Shown: positions 45,831-54,516 of the stretch, one piece after another
Numbering within the stretch: position 1 is the first letter of the stretch
How the letters are laid out: each line of letters starts with the position of its first letter
Assembly (NCBI RefSeq): GCF_014201315.1
Contig: NZ_JACHDY010000003.1
Location: 124,001-188,000, forward strand
DNA length: 64,000 nt
Direction of reading: 5' to 3'
Source of the DNA: Edaphobacter lichenicola
GTDB lineage: Bacteria > Acidobacteriota > Terriglobia > Terriglobales > Acidobacteriaceae
The notes under the pieces: generated by a model
What the model saw: only the letters and a program-made list of their open reading frames with translations
What the model was told of the DNA's origin: nothing
The model's database searches: none
Translations under genes and position numbers: made by a program

Positions 45831-47621
45831 ATGGCGCTCGATACGGTTCAGGTTGGCAGTGACGGGCTGGAGGTGAAAGCGAGTAACGCCATCCTGAAGT
45901 GGCGGTATCTATCGCTTCACCTTATTGTGGGCGCTGCTGTGATGTTGGCCGGGGCGGTGGAAGGTAGATATGGGAGGTTGGAGTTGTCGGGGGACGATAT
46001 CTCCTACCTCGATGTCGCCAATATGATTCGAGCGGGCGATTGGAGGGCTGCGCTCAATCCGCTGTGGAGCATCGGATATCCTTTGCTGCTGTCGGGTGTG
46101 AGGCGATTGTTTTCTTCCACTCCGCATGGGGAGATGGCGGCGGTCTTCTGGCTGAACCTGGCGATTTATTTCGTCGCGTGGATTGGGTTTCTTTGGCTTC
46201 TCGGTTTGATGTCGCGTGCTGTGCAGGGAGATCTTTCGAGCGGCGGGGCTGCTCGTCTGTCGCTTTTTCTGCTGATCGGTGCGGCTTGCCTGTTTGTTAC
46301 GGTGCAGACGGGAGTGGGGCGGGTGTCTACGATCGGCCCGGATCTGCTGGTGGCGTGCCTCTTTTTTTTCGCGTCAGGATTGGCGTTGAAGGTGTATTCG
46401 CGTCCAACGGTGGGCAACACAGCGTTGTGGGGAGTCGTGCTGGGTTTGGGGTTCTTGAGTAAGGCGATCTTCCTGACTGTCTCGGGAATATTCTTTCTGG
46501 TCGCGATTGGTTTTATGGGCTGGCGCCGTAGCGTTGCTCCGCTTCTTCGCACGGTGGGAGTGTTTTTGCTCTTTGTCGTTCCTTATGGGGTGGGCCTATC
46601 GTGGGCGCTTGGACGGCCGACGCTGGGTGAGGCGGGAACGTTGAACTACGCATTTCATGTGAATCATTTGAAGCATTGGATGGGTTGGCAGGGAGGTCCG
46701 AAGGAGTTTGGATCGCCGATTCATCCGGTCGAGATGCTGAGTGCTCATCCTCCGGTGTTTGCCTTTGGAGAGCCGTTTCACGTGACGTATCCGCCACAGT
46801 TCAACATCGTTTATTGGTATGAAGGGTATCGTCAGTTTTTTGATTTCAAAAACTCCGCTCGAGCGTTGGTTGAAAACTCGCTCGCCTTGAAGTACGTGTT
46901 TCAAGAGATTATTCCGGTCGCACTTGTCGTTGCTCTCTGCTTTTGTGTTGCCTTCTGGCCTCGGGCCCGCGAGCGCGTTGGAGCAGGCCGGTCTTTGAAT
47001 CCGTGGCTCTTGTATCTCCCGTCGCTGCTGGGGATTTTTGTTCTCCTGTTGGTTCATGTCGAAGGGCGCTACGTGGCAGGGTTTCTCTGTGTGCTGGGGA
47101 TGGCGCCGTTTCTTCGGTTAGATGGCTGGCGCGGGGGGCTTCGGTCTGGAGTGCGCGCGGCTGCGCTCCTCCTGTTGTTGGTGGCGACCGTGTTCAATTC
47201 AGCGGAGCGGCTGCGAGGCGCTGTTCGATTGGCTGTTGCCGGGACTGATATGCAGAGCGGCGGCCAGTGGGCTGTCGCTGAGTACCTGCGGGGACTGGGT
47301 TTGAAGGCGGGAGATAAAGTTGCCTCGGTGTCACCGGGAAACGATATACGTTGCACGTGGGCTTATGCTGCCGGGCTGCATGTGGTGGCGGCTGTTGGGA
47401 ACGATGCGTATGGTCGGAAGAATCAGGTGCAGGATCTGCATCTGTTTTTCGATAGTCCCTCGGTTCAGGCAGAGGTGCTGGAGCTGTTTCGGGGGCAGGG
47501 TGCTGTTGCTGTGGTTGCGACAGAGATTCCGTTTGATGTTTCGTCGCCGGGGTGGCGGCGGGCGCCTGGAAGCAAGGCTTGGGTGTTTCTGTTGGGACCT
47601 TCGAGTTCAGCCGGTAATTAG
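45831..47621 (+). CDS. Multi-pass membrane glycosyltransferase-like protein (PMT/ArnT type)
   Basis: With ATG 45831 the protein has 596 residues (GTG 45819 is four codons earlier). About ten membrane segments can be seen. Just after the first is a loop with SGDDISYLDVANMIRAGDW, which fits the acidic catalytic DD/DE motif of GT-C enzymes (ArnT, PMT, PelQ-like). The C-terminal 150 residues form a soluble domain (GTDMQSGGQWAVAEYLRGLGLKAGDKVASVSPGND), as in the periplasmic domain of such enzymes. They move sugars from polyprenyl-phosphate carriers to lipids or proteins; the acceptor here is unknown. Confidence 0.65.
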   Translation: MALDTVQVGSDGLEVKASNAILKWRYLSLHLIVGAAVMLAGAVEGRYGRLELSGDDISYLDVANMIRAGDWRAALNPLWSIGYPLLLSGVRRLFSSTPHGEMAAVFWLNLAIYFVAWIGFLWLLGLMSRAVQGDLSSGGAARLSLFLLIGAACLFVTVQTGVGRVSTIGPDLLVACLFFFASGLALKVYSRPTVGNTALWGVVLGLGFLSKAIFLTVSGIFFLVAIGFMGWRRSVAPLLRTVGVFLLFVVPYGVGLSWALGRPTLGEAGTLNYAFHVNHLKHWMGWQGGPKEFGSPIHPVEMLSAHPPVFAFGEPFHVTYPPQFNIVYWYEGYRQFFDFKNSARALVENSLALKYVFQEIIPVALVVALCFCVAFWPRARERVGAGRSLNPWLLYLPSLLGIFVLLLVHVEGRYVAGFLCVLGMAPFLRLDGWRGGLRSGVRAAALLLLLVATVFNSAERLRGAVRLAVAGTDMQSGGQWAVAEYLRGLGLKAGDKVASVSPGNDIRCTWAYAAGLHVVAAVGNDAYGRKNQVQDLHLFFDSPSVQAEVLELFRGQGAVAVVATEIPFDVSSPGWRRAPGSKAWVFLLGPSSSAGN

Positions 47622-47694
47622 GTCCGGAAGTCGATCACGGACGATCTCGTAATTCGGGTGCTTAAGAGATTTAACTTTTTTTCTGTTTTCACTC

Positions 47695-47742
47695 TTTACA
47701 GATTTTGTATTTAACGATATGGTTATTTAACTTAGTTGTTAA
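47695..47742 (+). promoter_or_regulatory. arsR promoter with two abutting 16-bp palindromes
   Basis: TTTACA (47695-47700) and TATGGT (47718-47723) are 17 bases apart. Overlapping and following the -10 are two adjacent 16-base sites of the form TTAAC-N6-GTTA(A/T): 47711-47726 and 47727-47742. The second ends ten bases before the ATG of the ArsR gene. ArsR/SmtB dimers bind similar interrupted palindromes over their own promoter, so autoregulation is likely. Confidence 0.6.
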
Positions 47743-47751
47743 TTGAGATAC

Positions 47752-48123
47752 ATGACAGATCAAATTAGCTCGACGTTTGCTGCATTGGCTGATCCGACCC
47801 GGCGGGCGATTCTTGCTCGGCTGGCGATGGGAGAGACCTCGGTTACGGAGATTGCGGCTCCGTTCGAGATGAGTATGCCGGCGATCTCACGGCACCTGAA
47901 GGTGCTGGAGAAGGCTGGGTTGATCACGCGCGGACGAGAGGCGCAGTGGCGGCCCTGCAAGCTGAAGGCGGAGCCTTTGAAGCAGGCGTCGGACTGGCTG
48001 GAGGAGTACCGCAACTTCTGGGAGCAGAGTTTCGATCGATTGGACGAGTATCTGAAGACCCTACAGAAAAAGGAGAAGCGAGATGCCGGAAAGAAGAATG
48101 GGAGTGGTAGAAAAAAGCGCTGA
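47752..48123 (+). CDS. ArsR/SmtB-family transcriptional regulator
   Basis: The protein has 123 residues from ATG 47752. The winged-helix pattern is strong: FAALADPTRRAILARLAMGETSVTEIAAPFEMSMPAISRHLKVLEKAGLITRGREAQWRPCKL. No cysteine pair of the metal-sensing CVC type is present, which is common in ArsR proteins paired with SRPBCC partners. The C-terminus is Lys/Gly-rich. The next gene overlaps its end by 41 bases, with its own ribosome site, so the two are co-expressed. Confidence 0.92.
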   Translation: MTDQISSTFAALADPTRRAILARLAMGETSVTEIAAPFEMSMPAISRHLKVLEKAGLITRGREAQWRPCKLKAEPLKQASDWLEEYRNFWEQSFDRLDEYLKTLQKKEKRDAGKKNGSGRKKR

Positions 48124-48634
48124 GCGGGAAGCTGCGGGGCGGGGACTGGAAGACGCCTCTGAGCGGGAGATTGTGTTGTCGCGTGTGTTCGACGCGCCGC
48201 GCGAGATGGTGTGGGAGGCCTGGACGGATCCGAAGCAGGTTGCGTTGTGGTGGGGGCCGAAGGGCTTTACGACCACGATCGAAGAGATGGATGTGCGGCC
48301 GGGCGGCGTGTGGAAGCAGGTGATGCATGGTCCTGATGGCGCAGATTATCCGAACAAATGTGTGTTCCTGGACGTAGTGCCGTATGAGCGGCTGGCGTAC
48401 ACGTTGCGCGGCGGCAGAGCGGGCTCGCCAGAGGTGCAGTTTGAAAAAGCGGTGATCTTTGAAGACAACGGAGAAGACGACGGGGGAGGAACGCGGGTGA
48501 CGATGCGTCTAACCTTTGCCTCGGTTGAGGCTCGGGATCAGAATGTGCGTGACTACGGCTCGATTGAGGGCGCCAAGCAGGCCTTCGAAAGGCTGGCGGA
48601 GTATTTGGCGGGCCGGTTTGCGGGACGACAGTGA
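48083..48634 (+). CDS. SRPBCC (AHSA1-type) protein 1
   Basis: The protein has 183 residues. It has the AHSA1 pattern: EIVLSRVFDAPREMVWEAWTDPKQVALWWGPKGFTTTIEEMDVRPGGVWKQVMHGPDGADYPNKCVFLDVVPYERLAYTL. A strong AAGGAG lies before ATG 48083, which is within the arsR gene. ArsR-AHSA1 gene pairs are widely seen in bacteria; their ligand is seldom known. Confidence 0.88.
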   Translation: MPERRMGVVEKSAEREAAGRGLEDASEREIVLSRVFDAPREMVWEAWTDPKQVALWWGPKGFTTTIEEMDVRPGGVWKQVMHGPDGADYPNKCVFLDVVPYERLAYTLRGGRAGSPEVQFEKAVIFEDNGEDDGGGTRVTMRLTFASVEARDQNVRDYGSIEGAKQAFERLAEYLAGRFAGRQ

Positions 48635-48675
48635 CGGCATAGATACAGGGCTTTGAAAACACAGGGAGGAATTCG

Positions 48676-49185
48676 ATGAGCACAGCGACGGTATCTCAAA
48701 CGGTGAGAGCTCAACAGGAGCTGCAGATTACACGGGTCTTCGACGCGCCACGCGAGCTGGTGTGGAAGGCGTGGACTGATCCGGATCAGATGAAACTGTG
48801 GTTTGGGCCGCGGGACTTTGTGGCTCGCAACCTGACGGCGGAGGCGCGGCCGGGCGGGAGGTGGCGTAACTGTCTGCATAGCGACGGCTTTGATACGGGA
48901 GACGGGGAGAAGCGGAGGCTGGATCTGTGGCAGGGCGGGGAATACCTGGAGCTGGTTGAGCCGGAGAGGCTGGTCTTCACGTTTCACTGGGAGGAGGGCA
49001 CGGGTCTTCCGGAGCACGATACTGTGATTTCGATCACGTTTGAGGAAAAAAATGGGCAGACGACGATGAACTTCCACCAGACTTTCTTCGTAACTGAAGA
49101 AGATCGCGATGGGCATATGAAGGGCTGGAATAGCAGCTTCGATAAGCTCAATGATCTTTTGCGCGAGGTGAGTTATGGCGGTTGA
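48676..49185 (+). CDS. SRPBCC (AHSA1-type) protein 2
   Basis: The protein has 169 residues. It starts with QELQITRVFDAPRELVWKAWTDPDQMKLWFGPRDFVARNLTAEARPGGRW, the same fold as its neighbour. A ribosome site GGGAGGAAT precedes ATG. The central part contains DGEKRRLDLWQGGEYLELVEPERLVFTFHWEEGTGLPEHD, typical of AHSA1 proteins. The end overlaps the third member by 11 bases. Confidence 0.88.
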   Translation: MSTATVSQTVRAQQELQITRVFDAPRELVWKAWTDPDQMKLWFGPRDFVARNLTAEARPGGRWRNCLHSDGFDTGDGEKRRLDLWQGGEYLELVEPERLVFTFHWEEGTGLPEHDTVISITFEEKNGQTTMNFHQTFFVTEEDRDGHMKGWNSSFDKLNDLLREVSYGG

Positions 49186-49657
49186 AGGAGGAGTCATGGA
49201 AGCGGGGCTGCTTGAGGTCTGTCTTACGCGGAGAGTGGCGGCCCCGCCGGAGCTGGTGTTTGCGGCGTGGATCGATCGGGAGCAACTGGCGAAGTGGTGG
49301 GGGCCGAAGTGCTTCACCAACCGGGTGTACCAGGTGGATGCACGGGTCGGCGGCGCGATTTTGATCGATATGCAATCGCCGGAGGGAGTGGTGTATCCGA
49401 TGACGGGGCGGTTTGTGACGATCGATCGGCCGCACAGGCTGGTGTTTGTGACGGCGGCGATTGATGAGCATGGCAAGCCGATGTTCGAGGTGAAGAACAC
49501 GGTGACCTTTACCGCAGCGCGCGGCGGAACGGAGATCTCGCTGGTCGCTCGGGTGATCAAGACCACGTCTGCTGCTGCGCCGAAGCACCTTGCGGGAATG
49601 TCGGAGGGCTGGTGTCAGAGCCTGGATCGTCTGTCGGATCTGGTTGTGTTGGTTTAG
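49175..49657 (+). CDS. SRPBCC (AHSA1-type) protein 3
   Basis: The protein has 160 residues from ATG 49175; an ATG at 49196 behind AAGGAGGAG is an equally good start. It has EVCLTRRVAAPPELVFAAWIDREQLAKWWGPKCFTNRVYQVDARVGGAILIDMQSPEGVVYPMTGRFV. It is the last of three tandem relatives, probably from duplication, though divergence is large. Confidence 0.86.
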   Translation: MAVEGGVMEAGLLEVCLTRRVAAPPELVFAAWIDREQLAKWWGPKCFTNRVYQVDARVGGAILIDMQSPEGVVYPMTGRFVTIDRPHRLVFVTAAIDEHGKPMFEVKNTVTFTAARGGTEISLVARVIKTTSAAAPKHLAGMSEGWCQSLDRLSDLVVLV

Positions 49658-49783
49658 CTGGGTTTGGTGGGTGTGACGAGCTTCAGACTTCTCTTAGAAT
49701 GCGTGTGTAGTTAGGCGCGTTTGAAGGGAGGGCTGGGGCTCCTCTTTGTTTGCGATTCGGGGTTTGTTGCTCAGGGTTTGTGT

Positions 49784-50125
49784 TCAGGCTGCGAGGGCGG
49801 CGTCCAGGGTTGGGTCGATGGGAAGAATGGCGTCGGTGCAGGTTATCTTGAGGACGTCGAGGACGCGTTCGGTGGGGGCGACGAGTCGAAGTTCGCCGCT
49901 ATGGGTCTTCATCTTGCCGTAGAGGATCATGAGGAGACCGAGTCCGGCGCTGTCGAGGAACTCGACGCCTGAGAGTTCGAGGATGAGTTTGTGGACGCCT
50001 TTGTCGGCGACGTCGGTGATTCTGGATTCGACCTCGCGCAGGCGCAGGCCGAGGGTCATGCGTCCGGTGAGACGGAAGACGGCGGTCTTTGTGTCGGCGC
50101 GGTCCAGCTCGGCTTCGAGGATCAT
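49784..50125 (-). CDS. STAS-domain anti-sigma-factor antagonist-like protein
   Basis: The protein has 113 residues, one STAS domain. FRLTGRMTLGLRLREVESRI and the segment KLILELSGVEFLDSAGLGLLMILYGKM match the SpoIIAA-type fold; the Ser about residue 59 in DSAGLG is the site phosphorylated by the partner kinase in that family. No anti-sigma kinase is adjacent, so the partner lies elsewhere. Confidence 0.85.
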   Translation of the reverse strand: MILEAELDRADTKTAVFRLTGRMTLGLRLREVESRITDVADKGVHKLILELSGVEFLDSAGLGLLMILYGKMKTHSGELRLVAPTERVLDVLKITCTDAILPIDPTLDAALAA

Positions 50126-50236
50126 GTGGTGGGTGTCTCCTAAGTGCTTGCAAGCATATCGCAGGTTCGATTGCAGGCTTTTGCGCAGGGATTTAGACGC
50201 GGAGGCTGTTTGCGTCAGGCGTGAGCTTCAGGGTCT

Positions 50237-50671
50237 TCAAAAGGAGAGAGTGTGGGTTGCGCCTGGGTCTTCGATGGGAGTGAAACCCATTCTTTCGTAG
50301 AGGCGTGCTGCGCTGGCGTTTTCGGCGCGGAGACGTACGTGGCGGAAGCTCTTTTGGGCTTGTTCGACGAGGGTGGAGACGAGGGCTCGGCCTACTCCCT
50401 GGTTGCGCCATGCGGAGCGGACATAGACGCGACGGATGCGGCCTGTGTGTGGTTCGGGGGTGAAGGGGTCGATGGTGAGCCCGCCGACTGCGACGAGTTG
50501 GCCGTGGTCGAGGTGACCGCAGAGGACTTCGCCTGTAGCCTGGAAGCGATTAGCTCCGCTGGCCCACTCGTCAACGAGGGTGTCGATGAAGCCGTAGCCG
50601 TCTTTTCTTGCTTCGGCGTGTAGCTCTTCCAGGCCTGCTATGGGTAGCTTGATTTTTTGAATCAGGATCAT
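50237..50671 (-). CDS. GNAT-family N-acetyltransferase
   Basis: The protein has 144 residues. The acetyl-CoA motif is clear: RRVYVRSAWRNQGVGRALVSTLVEQAQ, followed by VRLRAENASAARLYERMGF. The substrate is unknown. It sits alone, upstream of the STAS gene on the same strand with a gap of about 110 bases. Confidence 0.88.
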   Translation of the reverse strand: MILIQKIKLPIAGLEELHAEARKDGYGFIDTLVDEWASGANRFQATGEVLCGHLDHGQLVAVGGLTIDPFTPEPHTGRIRRVYVRSAWRNQGVGRALVSTLVEQAQKSFRHVRLRAENASAARLYERMGFTPIEDPGATHTLSF

Positions 50672-50735
50672 TTGGTGATTGTAAGAGCGAGGATTGGTGC
50701 TGGTTTTAGGTGTTGTGCTTTTGCGTGAATGACGA

Positions 50736-50841
50736 AAGAGCAGGCAACGGCAAAGGCAAATACAACGGCAAAAGCAAATACGGGGGTCTCTCCACTGCGC
50801 TGTTCGCGATGAGGCTGTGAACAGCTTCGGTCGAGATGACG
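50736..50841 (+). repeat. Hairpin repeat, single-copy form
   Basis: A six-base-period stretch (CAACGGCAAAGGCAAATACA) leads into CGGGGGTCTCTCCACTGC, then GCTGTTC (50799-50805) and GAACAGC (50819-50825) pair around GCGATGAGGCTGT, ending with CTTCGGTCGAGATGACG. The flanks match those at 39500-39668, but the stem sequence is different and still paired. Confidence 0.75.
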
Positions 50842-50855
50842 CTGCTCAAGAGACT

Positions 50856-50947
50856 TAGGCAGTATCGACCTGTAGAGCTGTGGCAAAAGCCGTCCGCTCC
50901 GGACGAAATGACAGATCTTCGGTCGTACTCTATGTCGATACTGCCTA
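50856..50947. repeat. 92-bp element with 14-bp perfect inverted ends (MITE-like)
   Basis: TAGGCAGTATCGAC (50856-50869) is matched exactly by GTCGATACTGCCTA (50934-50947). Inside is another hairpin, GTCCG-CTC-CGGAC (50892-50904). The right end supplies the TAG stop of the amine oxidase gene. No clear target duplication is seen. It could be a small non-autonomous mobile element or a transcription-ending hairpin. Confidence 0.65.
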
Positions 50948-52531
50948 GGTTTGCATCTGTTTTGCGATGCGCTCGATGGCGTGGTGGGCGGAGAGGACTG
51001 CGCCCTCCTGCCAGGCGACGAGGTGAGAGAGGTAGTCTCCAGCGAAGTAGGTCTTGCCCTCAGGTTTTTCAAGCTGTGCGTAGGCCGGGGCGCTGCTGGG
51101 GAGGAAGTTGTTCGCGAGGCAGCCGAGGGAGTATGGGATCCTGGACCATGCGACGTAGATCGGTTTGGTGAGCAGGTGGGAGCGGCCTGGGTGAAGGGTC
51201 TCAACAGCCTGACGGGAGGCTTCGAACTTTGCTTCGATGGTGGGGAGTGCGCCGAAGGGTGAGGGCTTGCCGGTGGCAGGGCCGCCTAAGCCGCCTATGA
51301 TCTCCTGCTCGGAGCCGAAGCCAGCGACCAGGACGCCAGTGGGGGAGAAGAGTTTGTCGGTGGGGTACCAGACGAGGTCGACCTTGTCTTTGAGGAAGGA
51401 GATGCCGCCGTAGATGTTGTTCTCTTTCTCCCAGAAGCGCGGAGACTGCCAGGCGATTTTATAGAGCGGGACCATTTGCATGCCTGTGAATGCCTGTTGG
51501 GTTTCGGGCGAGAAGTTGTTCTTCGTTTTGGCGAGGATTGGCAGGGGCAGGGTGCAGATGCAGAAGTCGGCGGTGATGGTTTGGGGTGTGCCGGATCTGG
51601 TGTAGGCGACGGTGACGCTTTGGTCGGACGTGGTGATCTCGACGACGGGAGATTCGTAGTGGATGATGTCGCCGAGAGATTTTGCGAAGCCGTATGCGAT
51701 GCGATCCATGCCGCCGATGGGTTGGAACATGGTGGCCTGCCAGTCGATCTGCTCTTCGTAGAACTCGCCGGTGGACATGTCGGCGGCGAGGAGCTCGGAG
51801 AAGTTGAGTGGCTTGTGCAGAACGGATTTGGCAGGGCCTGCGCCAGGGCCTGTGATGAAGCCTGCGCGGGTGGTGCCGGTGTAGCGGCCATCCTCGCCGA
51901 GGTCGCCGAAGTTTTCGAGGAAGTCGCGGAGGCGCCCGATGTCTTCTTTGGAGAGCTCGTGGTCGAGGGTGTGTTGGTTGATGGCTTTGGTGAGGAGCTC
52001 GGCGAGGTAGCCGCGGGTGTCGTAGACGACCTGGCGCTGCTGGACGGGTTCGCCGTGGTTGAGCTTGGGAGATTGCATGAGGGCGGAGCGGGAGGAGTTG
52101 ACTTCGACTTCGAGGGGGACGCCGAGTTCGTGACAGTAGCCGAGGATGTGGGTATGGATGGAGGGGATGCGTGCGGGGCCAGCGTTGAGATAGCCGCCGT
52201 CCTGCCAGTCGCAGGTTTGCGTGGTGCCGTCGGTGAACTCGACTTTGGTGCCTTCGCGGACGGTCCAATTGCGTCCTCCGGGGCGATTGCGGGCTTCGAG
52301 GATGGTGCAGTCGAAGCCGGCTTTGCGGAGCTCGTAGGCGGCGGTCATGCCGGCGATGCCTGCGCCGAGGATGATGACTTTTTTGCCTTTGCCGAAGTCG
52401 GCGGCGAGTTGCGGAAGTGGAGACTGGCCGACGGCGGGCATGAGGCCGAGCGCCTGCATGGTGGTGAATGCGGCGGAGTAGCCGCCGATCTGGGCGATGC
52501 GCTGAAGGAAGACACGTCGGGTCAGGCTCAT
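50945..52531 (-). CDS. Tat-exported FAD-dependent amine oxidase
   Basis: Using ATG 52531 the protein has 528 residues; it starts MSLTRRVFLQRIAQIGGYSAA, a twin-arginine type signal. The FAD-binding motif KKVIILGAGIAGMTAAYELRKAGFDCTILEARNRPGGR follows near residue 50, and QPIGGMDRIAYGFAKSLGDIIHYESPVVEI fits the monoamine oxidase/L-amino-acid oxidase family. The C-terminal TYFAGDYLSHLVAWQEGAVLSAHHAIERI completes the FAD site. It oxidises an amine or amino acid with hydrogen peroxide release. The upstream frame to 52729 is not signal-like. Confidence 0.9.
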   Translation of the reverse strand: MSLTRRVFLQRIAQIGGYSAAFTTMQALGLMPAVGQSPLPQLAADFGKGKKVIILGAGIAGMTAAYELRKAGFDCTILEARNRPGGRNWTVREGTKVEFTDGTTQTCDWQDGGYLNAGPARIPSIHTHILGYCHELGVPLEVEVNSSRSALMQSPKLNHGEPVQQRQVVYDTRGYLAELLTKAINQHTLDHELSKEDIGRLRDFLENFGDLGEDGRYTGTTRAGFITGPGAGPAKSVLHKPLNFSELLAADMSTGEFYEEQIDWQATMFQPIGGMDRIAYGFAKSLGDIIHYESPVVEITTSDQSVTVAYTRSGTPQTITADFCICTLPLPILAKTKNNFSPETQQAFTGMQMVPLYKIAWQSPRFWEKENNIYGGISFLKDKVDLVWYPTDKLFSPTGVLVAGFGSEQEIIGGLGGPATGKPSPFGALPTIEAKFEASRQAVETLHPGRSHLLTKPIYVAWSRIPYSLGCLANNFLPSSAPAYAQLEKPEGKTYFAGDYLSHLVAWQEGAVLSAHHAIERIAKQMQT

Positions 52532-52854
52532 TACGATGGCTCCGAGGGCTCTTGAGTTGGGAGGGACTTTTTTCAGTTTGAGGGGCAGGAGTGATCTTTG
52601 CAAGAGGAAAGATGAGTGATGGTGGGACGGAATGATGGCGGTGAGACTGTTTCTTGCTGCGGTCCTTGCTCCGATTGCGACGATAGAGGCTGACGCGCGA
52701 TTGGTGATGGCACTCTCTGCGTGCCGCACGCTATCAAAAGCGATGTAAGTTTGCAGGATTTGGAACCATGCGTGGTACGGGCGGTGGAAAACGGGGGTCG
52801 TGCGTTGGGCAGGGAGATGGGAGAATTAAACAACTTTCAAGGAGTCCTGCTGCC
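52532..52854. other. Non-coding region between the amine oxidase and ftsZ
   Basis: This 323-base divergent region carries the ribosome site of ftsZ (AAGGAG at 52839-52844). I could not recognise a confident promoter or other feature here. Confidence 0.5.
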
Positions 52855-54375
52855 ATGTCGAATCTGCCCAACGATCCTCACGATCCCAACGGTCTTAATG
52901 GTCCTCACGATCTCCGTATTCACTATCACGATGAGATACCGCATGGCGCGAGGATCAAGGTGATCGGCGTGGGTGGTGGCGGGAACAACGCTGTGAATCG
53001 AATGATTGCGGCGAATGTGGTGGGAGTGGAGTTTATTGCGGCGAATACGGATGTGCAGGCGCTGCAGGTTTCGAATGCTCCGGTGAAGCTGCAGCTGGGC
53101 GTGAAGCTGACGAGTGGGCTGGGCGCGGGTGCGAATCCGGATGTGGGACGGCGCGCTGCGCTTGAAGATTCGGACAAGATCATTGAGGCGCTTGAGGGCG
53201 CGGATATGGTGTTTGTGACCGCGGGGCTGGGTGGCGGGACGGGGACCGGGGCTGCTCCGGTGATTGCGAGCCTGGCGAGTGAGATGGGAGCGCTGACGGT
53301 GGCGGTGGTGACGCGGCCGTTTGCGTTTGAAGGCAAGCGGCGGATGCAGCAGGCAGAGCGCGGGATGCAGGAGCTGCTGGAGTCGGTCGATACCGTGATC
53401 GTGATTCCGAATGAGAAGCTGCTGGCGGTGGCGAAGGATGCTGGATTTTTTGAGAGCTTCCGGATTGCGGATGATGTGCTGCGGCAGGGCGTGCAGGGGA
53501 TCTCGGACATCATTACGATTCCTGGCGTGATCAATCGCGACTTCGCCGACGTGAAGACGACGATGGCGGGGATGGGCTATGCGGTGATGGGGACGGGTGT
53601 GCGGTCTGGCGCGAATCGTGCGGTGGAGGCTGCGATGGCTGCGATGGCTTCGCCGCTGCTGGAGGCGGGAGCGATCGATGGGGCGCGGGGGATTCTGATC
53701 AACATCACGGGGTCGAGCAGCTTGAAGCTGAGCGAGGTGAATGAGGCTTCGAGCATCATTCAGAATGCGGCGCATGAGGATGCGAACATCATCTTCGGTG
53801 CGGTGCAGGATGAGTCGATGGGTGACGAGGTGAAGATCACCGTGATTGCGACGGGCTTCAAGCAGCAGGAGATGCCGCAGCGGCGGGAGCGCATGCTGGC
53901 CGAGGCGACGCTGCCGACGATGCGGTATGACGTGCCGATACAGCCTCGTGTGGTGTCTCCTCGACCTGCGGGTACGAGATTTGCCAGTGAGATGGAGCCG
54001 GCAAAGGAGACGGCCCGGCCGGTGCATGAGCACGAGGTGAAGGAGCCGGTTGTGAAGATGGAGACGGGTGCTTCGGCGGAGTTGGTTCCGGTGCCGGCGT
54101 CGGTGTTTGATGACGACTTTTTCCGGGCTCCTGCAGCTCGCGGGGAGAGAGCGGCTGAGGTGAATCGGGTGGAGGTTGGGCATGTTGAGCGGGCGAGAGA
54201 TACTCACTTTTCGGCGCCGGTGCGAGTCCAACAGGAGGATGTGCGCAGTGTGACGGGCGATGCGGGGGAGTCCTCGGTTCGGATTCCGGCGTTTGGGAGC
54301 GCGGCTGTGGCGGCTGCGGATCCTGCGGAGCCGGATGAGCTTGATATTCCTGCGTTTCTGCGACGCGGGAACTGA
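52855..54375 (+). CDS. ftsZ: Cell division protein FtsZ
   Basis: The protein has 506 residues from ATG 52855. After an N-terminal extension of about 30 residues rich in Asn/Pro/His/Asp comes [19 protein letters not shown], and the tubulin signature [11 protein letters not shown] at about 126-136. The globular domain ends near residue 345. A long variable linker leads to the conserved end peptide [13 protein letters not shown], which binds FtsA and other partners. FtsZ polymerises with GTP into the division ring. It lies about 7 kb after ftsA. Confidence 0.97.
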   Translation: MSNLPNDPHDPNGLNGPHDLRIHYHDEIPHGARIKVIGVGGGGNNAVNRMIAANVVGVEFIAANTDVQALQVSNAPVKLQLGVKLTSGLGAGANPDVGRRAALEDSDKIIEALEGADMVFVTAGLGGGTGTGAAPVIASLASEMGALTVAVVTRPFAFEGKRRMQQAERGMQELLESVDTVIVIPNEKLLAVAKDAGFFESFRIADDVLRQGVQGISDIITIPGVINRDFADVKTTMAGMGYAVMGTGVRSGANRAVEAAMAAMASPLLEAGAIDGARGILINITGSSSLKLSEVNEASSIIQNAAHEDANIIFGAVQDESMGDEVKITVIATGFKQQEMPQRRERMLAEATLPTMRYDVPIQPRVVSPRPAGTRFASEMEPAKETARPVHEHEVKEPVVKMETGASAELVPVPASVFDDDFFRAPAARGERAAEVNRVEVGHVERARDTHFSAPVRVQQEDVRSVTGDAGESSVRIPAFGSAAVAAADPAEPDELDIPAFLRRGN

Positions 54376-54516
54376 CAGTACCACTGATTTCGTGGGGAGT
54401 AGCACGAATGGGGGACAGTGCTATTTTAGGAATTAGTGTTGAATTAGTGTTTTATTAGATGAATTGTGGATCGATGGCAGTTCGATTGCAGTCAAATCAA
54501 TAAGAGGGATCCGCCT

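Noticed and set aside
53000..54405. Minus-strand frame of over 500 residues opposite ftsZ
   Set aside because: Composition (Arg, His, Leu) is that of an antisense shadow; ftsZ is certain here.
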